Of a stretch of DNA of 64,000 nt, positions 10,365-22,339 are shown piece after piece. Both the position numbers and the translations under genes were made by a program. Numbering within the stretch: position 1 is the stretch's first letter; each line of letters opens with the position of its first letter. Origin of the DNA: Aphrophora alni (lineage: Eukaryota; Arthropoda; Insecta; Hemiptera; Aphrophoridae); the NCBI GenBank assembly GCA_963513935.1, contig OY740765.1, forward strand, positions 73,043,638 to 73,107,637. The letters run 5' to 3'. The notes below the pieces were generated by a model. That model did not search any database. It worked only from the letters and a program-made list of their open reading frames with translations, and was not told the DNA's origin.

Positions 10365-11240
10365 GGTATGATACTTAAATTTGGGGTCCCTCGGGGATTT
10401 TATTCTTAGTCCTGTATTATTTTTATTGTATAAAAATTACTTTTCGTCTTTTGTAAATAATGATAGTAATTGTTTAGTTTTCAGATAACACAAACCTTAC
10501 TTTTTGTTGCAAAACCTTGCCTGAAATTGAGCAGAAAGGTTTTGTACAGTTAAATGCAACAAATCAATATTTTGAGGAAATAAATCTTAAATTCCAGTAA
10601 AATCAATTACATGTTGTTTTGTTCTGTTTTTTTGAAGGAATTTAGGTCACAAAGAGATCAGTGTAACATGTTTTTGGGTGATGTATTTGTGGAAGATGCT
10701 AAGTGTGTAAGTTTTGGGGGGGGGGTTTAATAATAGACAGTAAACTGTCTTAGACAGATCATGTAGATAATGTGAGTCATAAAATTACTTCAGGATTGTT
10801 TTTACTCAGAAATTTGGTATAATACTTTAACACCCATGTGTTAAAATTGGCATATTATAGTGTACTATATTCCCATTTAAATTATAGAATTATTTTATGG
10901 GGCAATTCTGATTTAAAGGTTATTTCCCTTACAAAAAAAAGCAATAAAAATTATTTCAAAATTAAAGCAAGAGAGTTGTGCAGGGATAAACAACAAAAGG
11001 AAAAAAGGAGATTTTAGATATGATCAGTATAGATCGAACATCTATAAAAAAACTCCCTTCGCAAGTAGAAATTATTCTATTTAGTAGACTCCTAGAGTCT
11101 ATAAAAGTAGTAGACAATAAAAACAAATCTGTATCAAAATTTAAACTTTTTCTTGCTGAGGAGTGTGTATTTAGTAGAGTACTTTTGGATTGAGTTTTTC
11201 AGCCCTCACTCTGTCCAACTTATATGTATGATGTATTTGT
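10365..11240 (+). pseudogene. reverse-transcriptase relic of a non-LTR retrotransposon
   Basis: No long frame survives, but conserved RT blocks appear in order on the + strand across several frames. A GVPRG block at about 10380-10400 corresponds to GVPQGS. An FSF-QITQTLLF block follows, standing for the FADD strand. Then come EEINLKF-like text near 10575, an AYYSVLYSHLNYRIILWGNS block near 10850 (usual form AYYGLIYPHLSYGIxLWGxS), and a tail near 11030-11200 with SKFKLFL. The order and spacing fit a LINE RT C-terminal half. Stops and frameshifts are numerous, so it is old. The minus-strand relic at 12120-13065 is the same family. Confidence 0.6.
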
Positions 11241-12119
11241 TATAGTTGTATAATTGCAATATTCATATTTTATATCATAATTTAGGCATATTGTTGTTGA
11301 CTTATTATATTTTTTATGACGCTGCTATAAAAATTTTAATTTGTCAAATGAGGAAAAGAAAATAAGTAAATAAATAAAAAAGAGCCACATCTCTTCATTG
11401 ATTGCGACTCTTTTATAAAAGACTGGAGACTTGGACAGAACATATGTCAATAACGGTATACTCAGGGCTAGTGCTGATTTCAACTCTTTTTAAGATAATA
11501 TGTATGTAGTATATTCTTTGTAATATTCATAATTTACAACATAACTGACTTTATATGGATTGGCAATGTCATCTCTGTTTTGATCAAATTGTGTATAGAG
11601 ATATCTATTTTAGACCATGGTAAGCCTGTATCTTGAAATCTTAGAGTGATGTACAATCTTTACCTATCTTTAATTAGGTATAACAATCCCAGAACAAAAC
11701 ACAAATTCAGTAAATAGTAAGATCATCATTCTTTATTCATTTTTTGACAAGTAGTATTTGTATAAAACAAGACAGTAATAAGTTTATATACAAAAGTCAT
11801 CAGTCATTAATACAATACTGAAAATAAAAATACATATACAATGAATAAATTGATCATATAAACAAAACTACAATAAGTTACAGATAGGGGATTACTATTA
11901 TTTAAACTTAGCAATAAACATATCATTTCATTTAAAATCTGTTGTTGAGAAAATTATTCCAAAAAGTGTCAAAATATTACTGTCACACTACCAAAATATA
12001 AATAAAACACAGGAAATTTATCATACAGAGTAAAACAAATACAAACATAACATATTCCTATTTAACAACAATAAAAATGTCAATTAGATATTTAAAAAAT
12101 ACAATTATAATTAAAATAA
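11241..12119. other. no gene seen
   Basis: AT-rich, mostly simple sequence. The part next to 12119 may be the 3' side of the minus-strand LINE relic. Confidence 0.3.
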
Positions 12120-13065
12120 CAACAATATTAAACGCAGTGAGGACCATTATATTTAGTAATTCCAACTTGAGCTTGGAACCTTTTATCTGTGCTGTTCAAT
12201 CTGTGCTGATCATATCTAAAATCCCCTTCTTTTTCTGTTATAAAAATTAAAATCACAATTTGAAGCTGTAAATTATAAAACAACAATGCAATAATACTTC
12301 AAGTGTATACATACTTGGGGTTGTTAGGATATTTAAATCCGTAAAAAACTTTCTTGTATAACTCTCCATGTTTTAATTTTGAAATTATTCTTTTTGCCTT
12401 TTTCTGTAAAGCAAATTACTTTTGTAAATTCTGTTTACCCCATTAAATAATTCCATAATCCAATTGAGAATGTATTAGGCCATAATAAGCCAACTTTAAT
12501 ACATGAGAGGTACAGTATTAGGACAAATTCCAGAGCAAAAACATTCCTAAAGTTACTTTATACACAGGTTATATATGATCTGCCCAAGATAGTCCATTCT
12601 CTATAATTAAACCCAAAAATTTAGCAGACTCAACTTCCTCTAGTAATAAATCATCCAAATACATGTTAGGACATACACTAAGAGACCTGGGGCCCATATT
12701 GAAGAACATGTAATTGTTTTTGTGGTTGTTTTTAGGTTAATTTCATCAAAATATAGATTTGCCTTATTAACCTGTACATAACTTTTCTGCTCAACCTCTG
12801 ATATGATTTTCACCCGAAAAATAAGATTTGTCTCATCACAAAATAACATTATCAATATTTGCAGACAATTGAAAGTTATTTTTGTACAATAAAAATAATA
12901 TCAGACCAATAATTGAACCCTGAGGAATTCTATAAAATGCTAGTAATTTCATCATGCTGAATTCTGTTCTTCATATATGATTCAATTTTAAGAAAATACT
13001 CCTTATGCCCAATTTTCTAATTTGTTTAAAAACATGAAAATCTACACAATCAAACTCTGTATACT
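12120..13065 (-). pseudogene. reverse-transcriptase relic, same family as 10365-11240
   Basis: On the minus strand a frame reads PQGSIIGLILFLLYKN near 12890-12940, the RT motif with GVPQGS. The 71-residue frame at 12640-12855 follows (VILFCDETNLIF in place of the FADD strand, then NKANLYFDEINLK). Further downstream, at 12330-12490, is LAYYGLIHSQLDYGII and a lysine-rich tail. Many stops interrupt it. The block EINLK and the spacing of motifs match the + strand relic 0.9 kb away, so these are two insertions of one LINE family in opposite orientation. Confidence 0.65.
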
Positions 13066-13079
13066 TATGCTTTATGCTG

Positions 13080-13225
13080 ATAAACCAGGGTGCTTTGGAC
13101 TTTGGCATTGCGGATTACCAGATTACTTTTTCTCTACAAATTTTATGTAGCCAGAGGGTTTTTCAACTAGACTTTGAGTGCGTAATTTACTAATTACTTT
13201 TCTCTACAAATTTGATGTAGCCTAA
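13080..13225. repeat. imperfect ~75-bp tandem pair
   Basis: ctctacaaattttatgtagcc near 13130 and ctctacaaatttgatgtagcc near 13202 are spaced tandem copies with similar flanks. They sit where the 3' end of the adjacent mariner should be, and no mariner terminus is visible. Confidence 0.45.
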
Positions 13226-14180
13226 GGTTATTGTGATGCAGCACCTAATCGTCTGCAATATCCGTTCAGACTTGCAGAACCCATTTTTAAAGTCATTCCA
13301 AGACATCTTTGTAATAAGCGTGATTTACTGTCTGTCGTGGAGGTACCAATTCCTTGTCTACAATACCACAGGTGTTGAAAAAAACACCTTAAAAAACAAT
13401 AATCATTGTTTTCACCTTGGATCTATTCATGTGTGCTTTCTTCGAACAAGGAGAACTTGTTGTGTGCCATTCCAAACTCTGCCGTTTGGTCTCGGAATTA
13501 TACTCGAACACCCATGATTTATTGCATGTTATTGAAAAATTTGACTCTTTTGAGTCTTTCCTGTAAATCTTAACAAATTTCCACTCTGTTTGATTTTTTC
13601 CTCACAGACATGTTTTTCGGCACTAGTTTTGCACAATTTTTTTTTGCAAGTGCAAAAGATGGGTTAAAATTATATGAACTGCATTTTTATCCAAGCCTGT
13701 TTTTTCTTCAATCATCCTGACACTCAATCGGGAGTCTTTCTCCATTACAACTCGCACCACTTCCACAGTTTTGTTGTTTGTTGACGAGATTGGTCTTCCA
13801 GAAAAGGGTTGTCTTCAACATTTTCTCCTCCCTCTTTGAAAGCTTTGTGCCACTTAAAAACCATAGTTCTTGATAGAGTGGCATCTCATAAGCTTTGTTT
13901 AAAGAAGCAAATATCTGTGGTAGACTTGTTGAGTTTCACACAGAATTTGATAGCATACCATTGTTTAATATTTTTCTGCATCACATACGTAACAAGGTTA
14001 TAAAACACGACTATACACAAACAGCTGTAGATTATGATTGACTTGACAGGTCCAGTTAAAATATGTTTTGACATGCAGCTGAGGCCATTACCCACTCACA
14101 GGTATACGTCAAAGAAGTGTTACATTACTAGTAGGATTTCATAGGAAAATCAGTACACTTACTTTTGGGACACACCTCGT
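13226..14180 (-). pseudogene. mariner transposase, degenerate, 3'-truncated
   Basis: Cut-and-paste transposase of the mariner (IS630-Tc1-mariner) family read on the minus strand. The terminal repeat at 14160-14180 reads CGAGGTGTGTCCCAAAAGTA, next to TA. The protein runs through the N-terminal helix-turn-helix region (IKQWYAIKFCVKLNKSTTD, SRTMVFKWHKAFKEG, VEDNPFSGRP) into the catalytic part (SWVFEYNSETKRQSLEWHT, SKVKTMIIVF, VPPRQTVNHAYYKDVLE). Where the first catalytic Asp is expected (GDESW) this copy has CNKSW. The block with the second Asp (HHDNAPAH) and the far terminal repeat are missing. There are at least four stops or frame changes. Dead copy. Confidence 0.85.
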
Positions 14181-14868
14181 ATATTTTCAGTTATAAAATT
14201 GTACCTACATGATTTAATAAGCACTAATTGGAATTGAATTGTTTTTTATCAGTGCCAATTAATTACTTTTTGCTTGCAATTAAGAAGAAATCTGTAATCT
14301 TCCATATATTTTTGACATTTCAGTGACAACATTTATTTTATCAATAACAAAGTTGGAATTAAATTAAAATGTTACGTTTGAGGTTTCAAAGTTTGTATTT
14401 TAATTTGAGTGGTGTTAATCGCATCTAACTGGTGGTAACTGGTGTTAATCTCTGGAGCCTGTGCTTCTCGCATGAACATGTGGCTTGTTGGCAGTTTTAG
14501 CACCAATCTCTACTTGCTGGCACCTAATAGTAAAACTAAAAAAAAATTTACAAATTGTCCCTCAGATAAAAAGCTTTTCTATTATGTCTTCTCATTTTCT
14601 CTTCTCTGTCCTATTTATTGTAATTTGTAAAGGGTAAAAAAAATTGTTAAAAAGACATTTGTTTAAATGTTAGTAGATTTAATTCACTAAATTTGTGCTT
14701 TAACAATCTAGCTACAAAAGTTAAAATCAAACATCGATTCTATAATATGCTATCCTAAGTTTCACACATTAAATAATGCAAATTGTGTATTCCATGTGGG
14801 CAGAGCCGAATGCAAATTATGAAGATGCATACGTAGCCCTATTTCAACCCGGACAAATCTACTCCTGT
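14181..14868. other. no gene seen between two mariners
   Basis: AT-rich. A + strand open frame at 14442-14630 has no protein signature. Confidence 0.35.
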
Positions 14869-15892
14869 ATATAGAAAGACTGTGTCATAAGTCACTGAAT
14901 TTGAAATGAAAGATTTTTATTTAATCAAAATTCAGTTAAATTTTTTGACACTCCTTTTGGCTCAATACAATTTTCCAGCTGTTTTCCAACTTATTTTTTC
15001 TTCGCCAAACCCGGGTTAATTTTACTTCAATTCATCATGAAATGATCCAGTAAATAGACATAATACTGCCCTGTGGTAGTTTTCCCTTTCTAGGTAGTCA
15101 ATGAAGATTATACCAGTGAAAATTGTTCCCACAAAAAAGAATAATCTTCCACTAAATTTTGGCCATGATCTTTTTTGCCGATGGAACTGTTTTTACCTTC
15201 TTCGAGTATGTTTGCCAAAAGAAATTCACTGTTTTGATTGTTTTTTTAATATCTAGAATATAGTAATTGATCAAAGTTTCATTAACAGTTACATCATACC
15301 TTAAAGTTCACTTGAACATGTCCAAACATTGCTTGGAAATGTTCACACGATTCTGTTTTTGGTCAACTTTGGCACCCATCTTGCCAATAGCTTTATCATA
15401 CTCAAATTTTCATACAGGATACTAAAAACATGTTCATCTGAGATTTTTACTACTTTATCTATCTTGCATATATTTACTCAACGTTTGTCCAACACAAGAT
15501 CATTTATTTTATTGCCCATCTTTTCAGTTGTTACTTCAATCAGACTTCTCGGATGCTCTGCATTATTTGTGCCTACAACAAAATTTAGTGAACCATTCCA
15601 TGTGACGGAGCAGAGTCACTATTATTTTTTAGCTTTTCTTCATTTTCCTTATTGATTTTTTCAACCTAAAAAGTAGTGCTTTATCATTATATGATATTCA
15701 CTTTTTTCCATTGCAACAAATGAACCCTAATTTATCCACTTTCAAATGCTATCAACTTTTTTTTATTAGACAGATTTACTTGAAACTTTGTGTGTGTACC
15801 TTAATAATATAGCAAACTTAAAAGATAAAATTAAGTGTGCAATTTGAGTGCCATCTCTTATCACGGTTACTGACTTATCACACGAACCTCAT
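14869..15892 (-). pseudogene. second mariner-family element, different subfamily, full-length but decayed
   Basis: Both termini can be aligned: right end reversed TGAGGTTCGTGTGATAAGTC and left end GAAAGACTGTGTCATAAGTC, each beside TATA. Between them, on the minus strand, mariner blocks follow in order: a LLARWVPKL block, MFGHVQ/CLDMFK text, VNETLINYY, VKTVPSAKKIMAKI, IIFIDYLERE and GSFHDELK. The usual motif VDETWIHYY has lost its Asp (D to N) and Trp here. Frames change many times. Its protein blocks and termini differ from the mariner at 13.2-14.2 kb, so this is a separate subfamily. Length near 1.0 kb fits the family. Confidence 0.75.
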
Positions 15893-16458
<566 letters not shown>

Positions 16459-16695
16459 TCGGAACTATTTCAAGAAGATTTATATCCAGATACTGTGGGA
16501 GATACCGCTGCTTGTACAGCAGAGGAGTGGCTTGGAGGAAAAGATGCTGAACCACTGCTTATTTCATTACGTGGAGGGTATACTCCACCTTCAGCACCGA
16601 AGTCTGATCTTCGAGTAAGCAAGAAATCAAATATTCTAGATAAAAAGCCTGGCCGTGGTGGTTCTGCTGTTCAGTCACTTCCAGTGGAACCCTCG
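16459..16695 (+). CDS. coro: coronin, internal exon (post-propeller unique region)
   Basis: Encodes 79 residues starting [12 protein letters not shown], the conserved coronin C-terminal extension that packs against the propeller. It continues through [21 protein letters not shown] and the linker motif [16 protein letters not shown], and ends VEPS. The acceptor is ttacag at 16458 and the donor TCG|gtatga begins at 16696. Both ends are phase 0 and 237 bases is a whole number of codons. The order after the 16162 exon matches coronin without gap or overlap. The linker after the propeller is the least conserved part of the family, so an additional short exon in the long following intron cannot be excluded. 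Confidence 0.95.
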
Positions 16696-17039
16696 GTATG
16701 ATTTTTTTCTTTTTAATATAAAATTGTAATTTTAAAATTAAAATGTCTAAGTTATATTTAGAATCAGTTATTATTTTTTAACTTTATTTCTTACAGTAAT
16801 TAATTGTGTTGTTATATATAAGAAAGTACTGTAATATAATATTCATCAAAGTATTTGTTGAGATTTTCACAGATACAGTAGACTCACAACTACCTAGCCT
16901 TAGGTACTATTTGACATTTGGCTAAACAGCCTGGGCTATGGTATTAATAATATTAATTTGGGTAAAAAAATTTAGTCTATAATACAGTTAATTTACAATA
17001 ATGTTTTATCGTAAGGATTTATGAAATATACACTTATAA

Positions 17040-18015
17040 CCCGAGTAATTACAGACACTTTCCTTTAGAATTTCTTTATTGACAAAGATTCTGACTTCGT
17101 AGAATAGATATATCTCGCGATCTATAACAGATAGAAAGATTTGGAAAGCACAGATCGAAAGAGAAAGATGTGATCTACAGAACAGTGTTATGGTCAATCT
17201 GTTTGACAGAAAAATAGATTTGTGAGAACATCTGAGAAAGAATGGCGTCATTTCTGTTTACAACCGCACAGACTTACAATATTGGCCTAGGTTATCCCAA
17301 ATATGAACCGTTCAAAAACTAAACTATCACTCAAAAACATAAACTTTAGATATAAAAACACATATATTGTAACTTCTATACACAATTTATATACAATTTG
17401 TATACACAAACCTTCAAAATAACAAATATCTAACCCCAAAACAATATGCGCCAAGCCCAATATTAAAGTTTTTACGTCACACATTTGCTTCGTTTGGGCA
17501 TCAATACAAAGCCTTCTAAGTAAGTATTTGCCTATATCAAGTGGTACCAACTTATAGAATGGAATTTCCCCTACAACATACTGTAAACAACAATTCGTTT
17601 TTTTGTCAGGAAAAATGAATTTCGTGTCGTCAGGTTTGTTCTCTGGTCAAATAGATATATCTCTGGATCTATGAGACGCAGAAGAATTTGTAATCTACGG
17701 TTAGAAAGAGAATCATGTGATCTATGGAACAGTGTTTTAGTTGACTTAAATGACAGATAAATAGAGTTGTAATCATATCGGGGAAAATGGCGTCATGTTT
17801 TACGAAAAGGCGCAGAGTTTAAATTTACGATTTTACACAGAAAAATATGCAAACTTACCAATTTTTGGAATATTATTTATAACGTTTTGTGGTATTTTTT
17901 TTGCATGATTATGCATCTACGGAACATTAGCTTTTCAACAGTATTTTATTTATTGTGATAGGACGATTGTAAGTGGGTGAAATGTTGAATTACAAAATAC
18001 GTGTTTTTGAGTCCA
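17040..18015 (+). repeat. two diverged copies of the piggyBac element's transposase-5' side sequence
   Basis: The stretch 17650-18000 (accaatttttggaatatt, ataacgttttgtggtatttt, catctacgg, caacagtattttatttattg) matches 23790-23950 inside the large element in direct orientation. An upstream motif, gaaagagaa-atgtgatct-ggaacagtgtt, occurs near 17155, 17705 and, diverged, 23645. So the region holds remnants of related end sequences, without coding capacity and without a preserved TTAA terminus. Confidence 0.6.
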
Positions 18016-18664
18016 TCAAGCATCATGGATCGACCCAGTTAGGTTGATCTCCAGATAGATTGTTAATGTTTTGACAGCTACCTCCTATTTTTAAAAAAAT
18101 GTCTAAGTATATGGTCAAAATACGCCTACATACCCAATTTGATATAAATTGACCCACCTATTTGTGCTGTAGCTCATAGAACAGTCTACAGACAAACTGA
18201 TATTCTAAAAACCATAATTTATTTATGACTCAGAGGACCACAAAACTGATATTTCCATGAAGAACACAATATTGATTGTTTTGCTCTTACAAAACATTCT
18301 CTATACTATATGTATTTGAGAACATGATATACTAATACTATAAATAAAATAAAGTATTTATAAAGAAATATTCTGTGTTAGAATATCAGTGTTTCAATGA
18401 TTGTCTTCAAAATTAAACTTTTCCAGCCACTTCGTCAGAAGCCCTCAAACACAGGATTATAAAAATGTGTTCTAATTCTGACCTCAAGAACACTAATTTA
18501 TGATTTTCTTTACCTTGTATATGAATGTCTGTGACTGGTGAAGCCACGGTGACACGTAAACAGCACAAGGTAGTTCTCAAAATCTAGTTAGTTTGAACAC
18601 AATGAAATTCATGATATGTTTGATTATAGTTTTACACAATAAAAACGTTTTGACTTGCACATAT

Positions 18665-19010
18665 ATATAATTATTCTGGTTTTAAAGTTATTTGATAATG
18701 ATGGATTGTTAATTGGACATTTGCCATCTTTTATGTATATAAAAACTAGTATATTACGTTTTAAGGGTATAAATCAACTCCGGTTATCAAGTGATAAGCC
18801 TAGAACAAAAAATTTTAGTTTCTAGATTATAGTTTTAGTTTCCAACTATGTTTAGACTATGTTGGTGTTTTTCACTTTTTTATATTCTAGGTTTATCACT
18901 TGGGAACCGGGGAGTTGATTTATACTCTCAAAATATTGTGTTTTTATATACATAAATGATGGCAATTGTCCAATTAAACTATATTAACAATATATAATTA
19001 GTTATACTTA
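18665..19010. mobile_element. fold-back MITE, family copy 1
   Basis: Long imperfect inverted repeat. The left arm (about 18705-18800) reads aattggacatttgccatc ... ataaatcaactccggttatc. The right arm (about 18890-18980) reads ...ggggagttgatttatactc ... gatggcaattgtccaatt. A second copy in reverse orientation lies at 31215-31405. It has no coding capacity. It abuts the TTAA that precedes the piggyBac-like element. The mobilising family is unknown. Confidence 0.75.
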
Positions 19011-19099
19011 TAAACTAGAAACATGAATCGTTTGATACTTGTTTAACCCTAGAACTGGTGTATGTTAATTTGTCTTAAAAATTCTTCGTTTGTTTAAAA

Positions 19100-20060
19100 A
19101 TTAATAAAATATATTATTTGTATACAAAACCTAACTTATAAGACATCATTTTTCTCAGAAAGATGCATAGAATTCATCTATGTAATAAAAAAAAATTTTT
19201 TTTGAACAGTTTTGGAGTAAGTATGTTACATGTCAAAAACGAAGTTATCATTTTTCAAGAAAAACCTGTATCATTAAAAATCAAAAGCTTACCACATTTT
19301 TCTAAGATATACAAAAGTTTTGTGTAATATTTTTGAATATATTTAGGGGGGGGAAAAAAATTTGTTACATTTTCAAAATGTAAAAAAATATTTTACGAAA
19401 AATGTTAATTTCATCAGTTTATTTTCAAAAATTCAGTAAAAATAGTAATATATATATCTTTTACACAACTTCTATATGTCATTATATTCAGAAAGGTGCA
19501 TAGAATTTAGCTGTGTAGTGAAAAAAAAATGTTAGATGTATCACATTTGGAGTTTTTTGGTCAAATACCAAAAAATCGAGAGTAACGGAGAGAAAAATTT
19601 CACAGAAATCAGTACATAAACCATATAAAAGATTTTTTTTGAATTCTTTGAAGCATTCCTAGAGATTTGTAATATATTTGTGGATAAAAGTTGCTAAAAA
19701 GAAAAATCAATTTTGAAAATTTTCATTAGATGTGGTAGATTTTTACGTAAAATATGAATATTGTCGAACTATTTTCAAAAATTCACCAAAAATATAATTT
19801 TTATTCCAAACAAAAGTTTTTATTACCTATGTTCTCACAAATATACATAGATTTTATGTGTGTAATGCAAAAAAATTTATATGGAAACATTTTAGAGTTA
19901 TTACGCACGGAATCAAAAAATTTACCCTGTAACCGAGGCAAAATTCCACAGAAATAGGTATAAAAACCATATTAAAAAAATTTAGAATTTTTTTTAAAAT
20001 ATACAAAACTTTTGCAATATAGTTGTGAATAAATGTTGGTAAAAGTCTAAATCAATTTAT
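19100..20060. repeat. subterminal diverged ~350-bp repeats of the piggyBac-like element
   Basis: Recurring landmarks are gatgcatagaattcatctatg (19163), gtgcatagaatttagctgtg (19495) and atacatagattttatgtgtg (19841). Each is followed by an A-run and a similar block ending near caaaaattcacagaaat or caaaattccacagaaat. Three units are visible, matching those at 1-1685 in reverse. Such repeated subterminal blocks may bind transposase; that is inference. Confidence 0.7.
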
Positions 20061-20156
20061 ACAATTTTTATAAGGAAATAGCTATGTTTATATATAAAGT
20101 GGTACGACTAGGTTAGGTCATTTTTCAAATATCCTCACATACAACATGTAAATGAT

Positions 20157-20192
20157 AAATTCATACATACAACATGTAAATGATAATATAAA
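20157..20192. repeat. short direct repeat
   Basis: catacaacatgtaaatgata occurs at about 20130 and again about 30 bp later at about 20164. It lies inside the piggyBac-like element between the subterminal repeats and the 3' end of the transposase. Confidence 0.6.
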
Positions 20193-20331
20193 ACCAAATA
20201 TATGAATAATATAATGTAATAAGGTGAAATAAAATAAATTTTGTGTACTTACGTTTAGATGGCATCCAGGTATGATGTAGGTGATCCAGGTATGAATATC
20301 TCCAGAGCTCTCAGGAACATCACGAACCAAG

Positions 20332-22339
20332 TTACTGGTTAGGAAGGCTTGCTGCTGTAGATCTTTCTAGCTTTTGCCTCCAGTAATGTTTGAAGTTCTT
20401 GTAACATTTCCGGTGCACACCGATGTTACACGCTGGGCACCAAAAACAAGACCGTAGGTCGCCAACTTCAACCCCATAACACACTGCCCAAACTTTTTTA
20501 CCACCATTTGGCAGTTTTGTTAGTGTGTGTGAGGGTAAAGTTGCCGATCTAGTTGCTGTGGATGTTGATGGTCCGTGATGTAATTGCAAAGCAGGCAGGC
20601 CCGGAGAAGGAGCGTCTAAATCCGTGGCGTAAATTAGACTATATGGACCATGAAAATATGCCGGTTTTTAACGTTTTGATTCTGTGCCTTGTACAGAATC
20701 CAAGCGTTGAAAACGGCCATGTCAATAAAATTGTAGACTATCTTACGCCAGTACTTTTTGCAGGTCCGAGAACAAGTGACATGGTAGACACTCTTGTCTT
20801 TATTGTCAATTCCTCCCATAAAGCTGTTGTACTGATGTATAACAGACGGTCTGGCTTTGGTACCACCAAATCTGTTACGTACATCAACGTTAGCAGCATG
20901 ACAAGCTGTGGTGAGTAAGAACACAGGTTTCCTAGTTTTCTTTTCCTTATATTTCAGGAGAAGTGTTTCACCTCTCCTGAAATATAGGGATTCACCAGCA
21001 GATAGTTCAGCTCCTACCATTTCTTTTGGTAAATCTTTGCTTATTTTGTTGATCGTGCCTGTCAAATAGGTTTTGTTCGACAACAAAAATGAGGAAAGAG
21101 GTACCTTTGTGTAGTAATTGTCAGTAAAAAGGTGGTGACCTTTCCCCAAACAATCTGATTTTATCATCAAGTCCTTGACAACTTTTTGGGTGAAAGGATC
21201 AGTGTCATCCGCCAAAAAGTGTCTACCATTGTACAGACTCACTTGAAGAACATAAGAAGTTTTAGAGTCGCATATCTCAAACTTCTTGATTCCGAAACGA
21301 GAATGTCTCTTGTTAGGCATGTATTAAATGAATGCACACCGGTTTTTCATCCCGATCATGGACTCGTCGATACACACCTCTTGGCTAGGAACAAAATATG
21401 TCTTAAATGCATCATTCAACATATCTATGAATGTCCGAACTTTATTCCAGGAGTCATGTCCTGGTCTATTCTGTCCCGGATCTTTGATAGATGATAAATG
21501 AAACATTGTCATAATCAGTTGAAAGCGTTTGAGATTCATCATTCTGGAATAAAAAGGTATAGATTGTGATTCAAAACTAGACCAATAATCTTCAAGATTT
21601 TTCCTTGATGTTAGTCCCATGTTAATCAATAATCCCCAGAATCTCTTCATCTCAACTACGGTTACGTCAACCCACTCATTGATTCTAGAATGTGGTCTTA
21701 AATTACCAGAATCACGCCGTTGACGTAACACTGCTTGTGCGAACTTATTAGTCTCTTCGACCATAAGTACCCACATAGCATGTGACATAAATAGATAAAG
21801 AAATGAAATAGGATTTGAACAACATTCAACATTTCGAGGCCCTATATTTTCTACAGTAAATTTAGAAGCTATTTTCTTCTCCTGTTCTGGGGGATTCACT
21901 CTTACCCACGGAACCACAGGTGTTTGTGTTTTTGTTTTCGTGAGTTTACGTTTTTTGAAAGTGTTGTACGCCGAGCAGATGTGTGTGATGGTCCAGGAAG
22001 ACCAGAATCAAGTTGTGCTAGTGTAGGTGCCGGTATAACAATTTCTGATGCATCAAAGCCAAAAAAGTCTATTTCGTCAGATGAGTCTCCCACACCAGTA
22101 ACTTGGGCGACATCATCCTGAAAAGACATCTCATGAGCTGAGTCCTCTGAACTTTCATCAGATTCACTAACTCCAGGGAAGTCTTCCCCTGCAGATAGAT
22201 CGTCTTCAAAAAAAAGAGAACTCATCTGATGGTACGCTTTTGGTGGTGATGTCGTCACCTCATCAACCTCTAAGTCAGAGAGCTCTGGGTCAGCTATAAG
22301 TTGGTCTAACTCACTAATCGCTAATTTCCTGGATGCCAT
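20332..22339 (-). pseudogene. piggyBac-family transposase, three lesions
   Basis: DDD transposase of the piggyBac superfamily, about 670 codons if uninterrupted. Start ATG at 22339 (MASRKLAISELDQLI). The N-terminal third is acidic and Ser-rich (SDESSEDSAHE), typical of the family. A frameshift near 21905-21915 leads to 21324-21917 (DYWSS, IPFYSRMMNLKRFQLIMTMFHL, then the first Asp in VCIDESMIGM). An in-frame TAA at 21324-21326 interrupts it just before the sequence MPNKRHSRFGIKKFE. The next block (20634-21320) has the second Asp in GHHLFTDNYYTK and the third in NSFMGGIDNKDK. Another frameshift near 20635 leads to 20332-20589. That block carries the C-terminal cysteine-rich finger (SCFWCPACNIGVHRKCYKNF) expected in piggyBac transposases. 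All catalytic residues are present, so inactivation is recent. Confidence 0.93.

Noticed and set aside
16869..16960. cagtagactcac... as a pogo/Tigger end
   Set aside because: Only about 10 bases fit, with no partner terminus and no clear element body.
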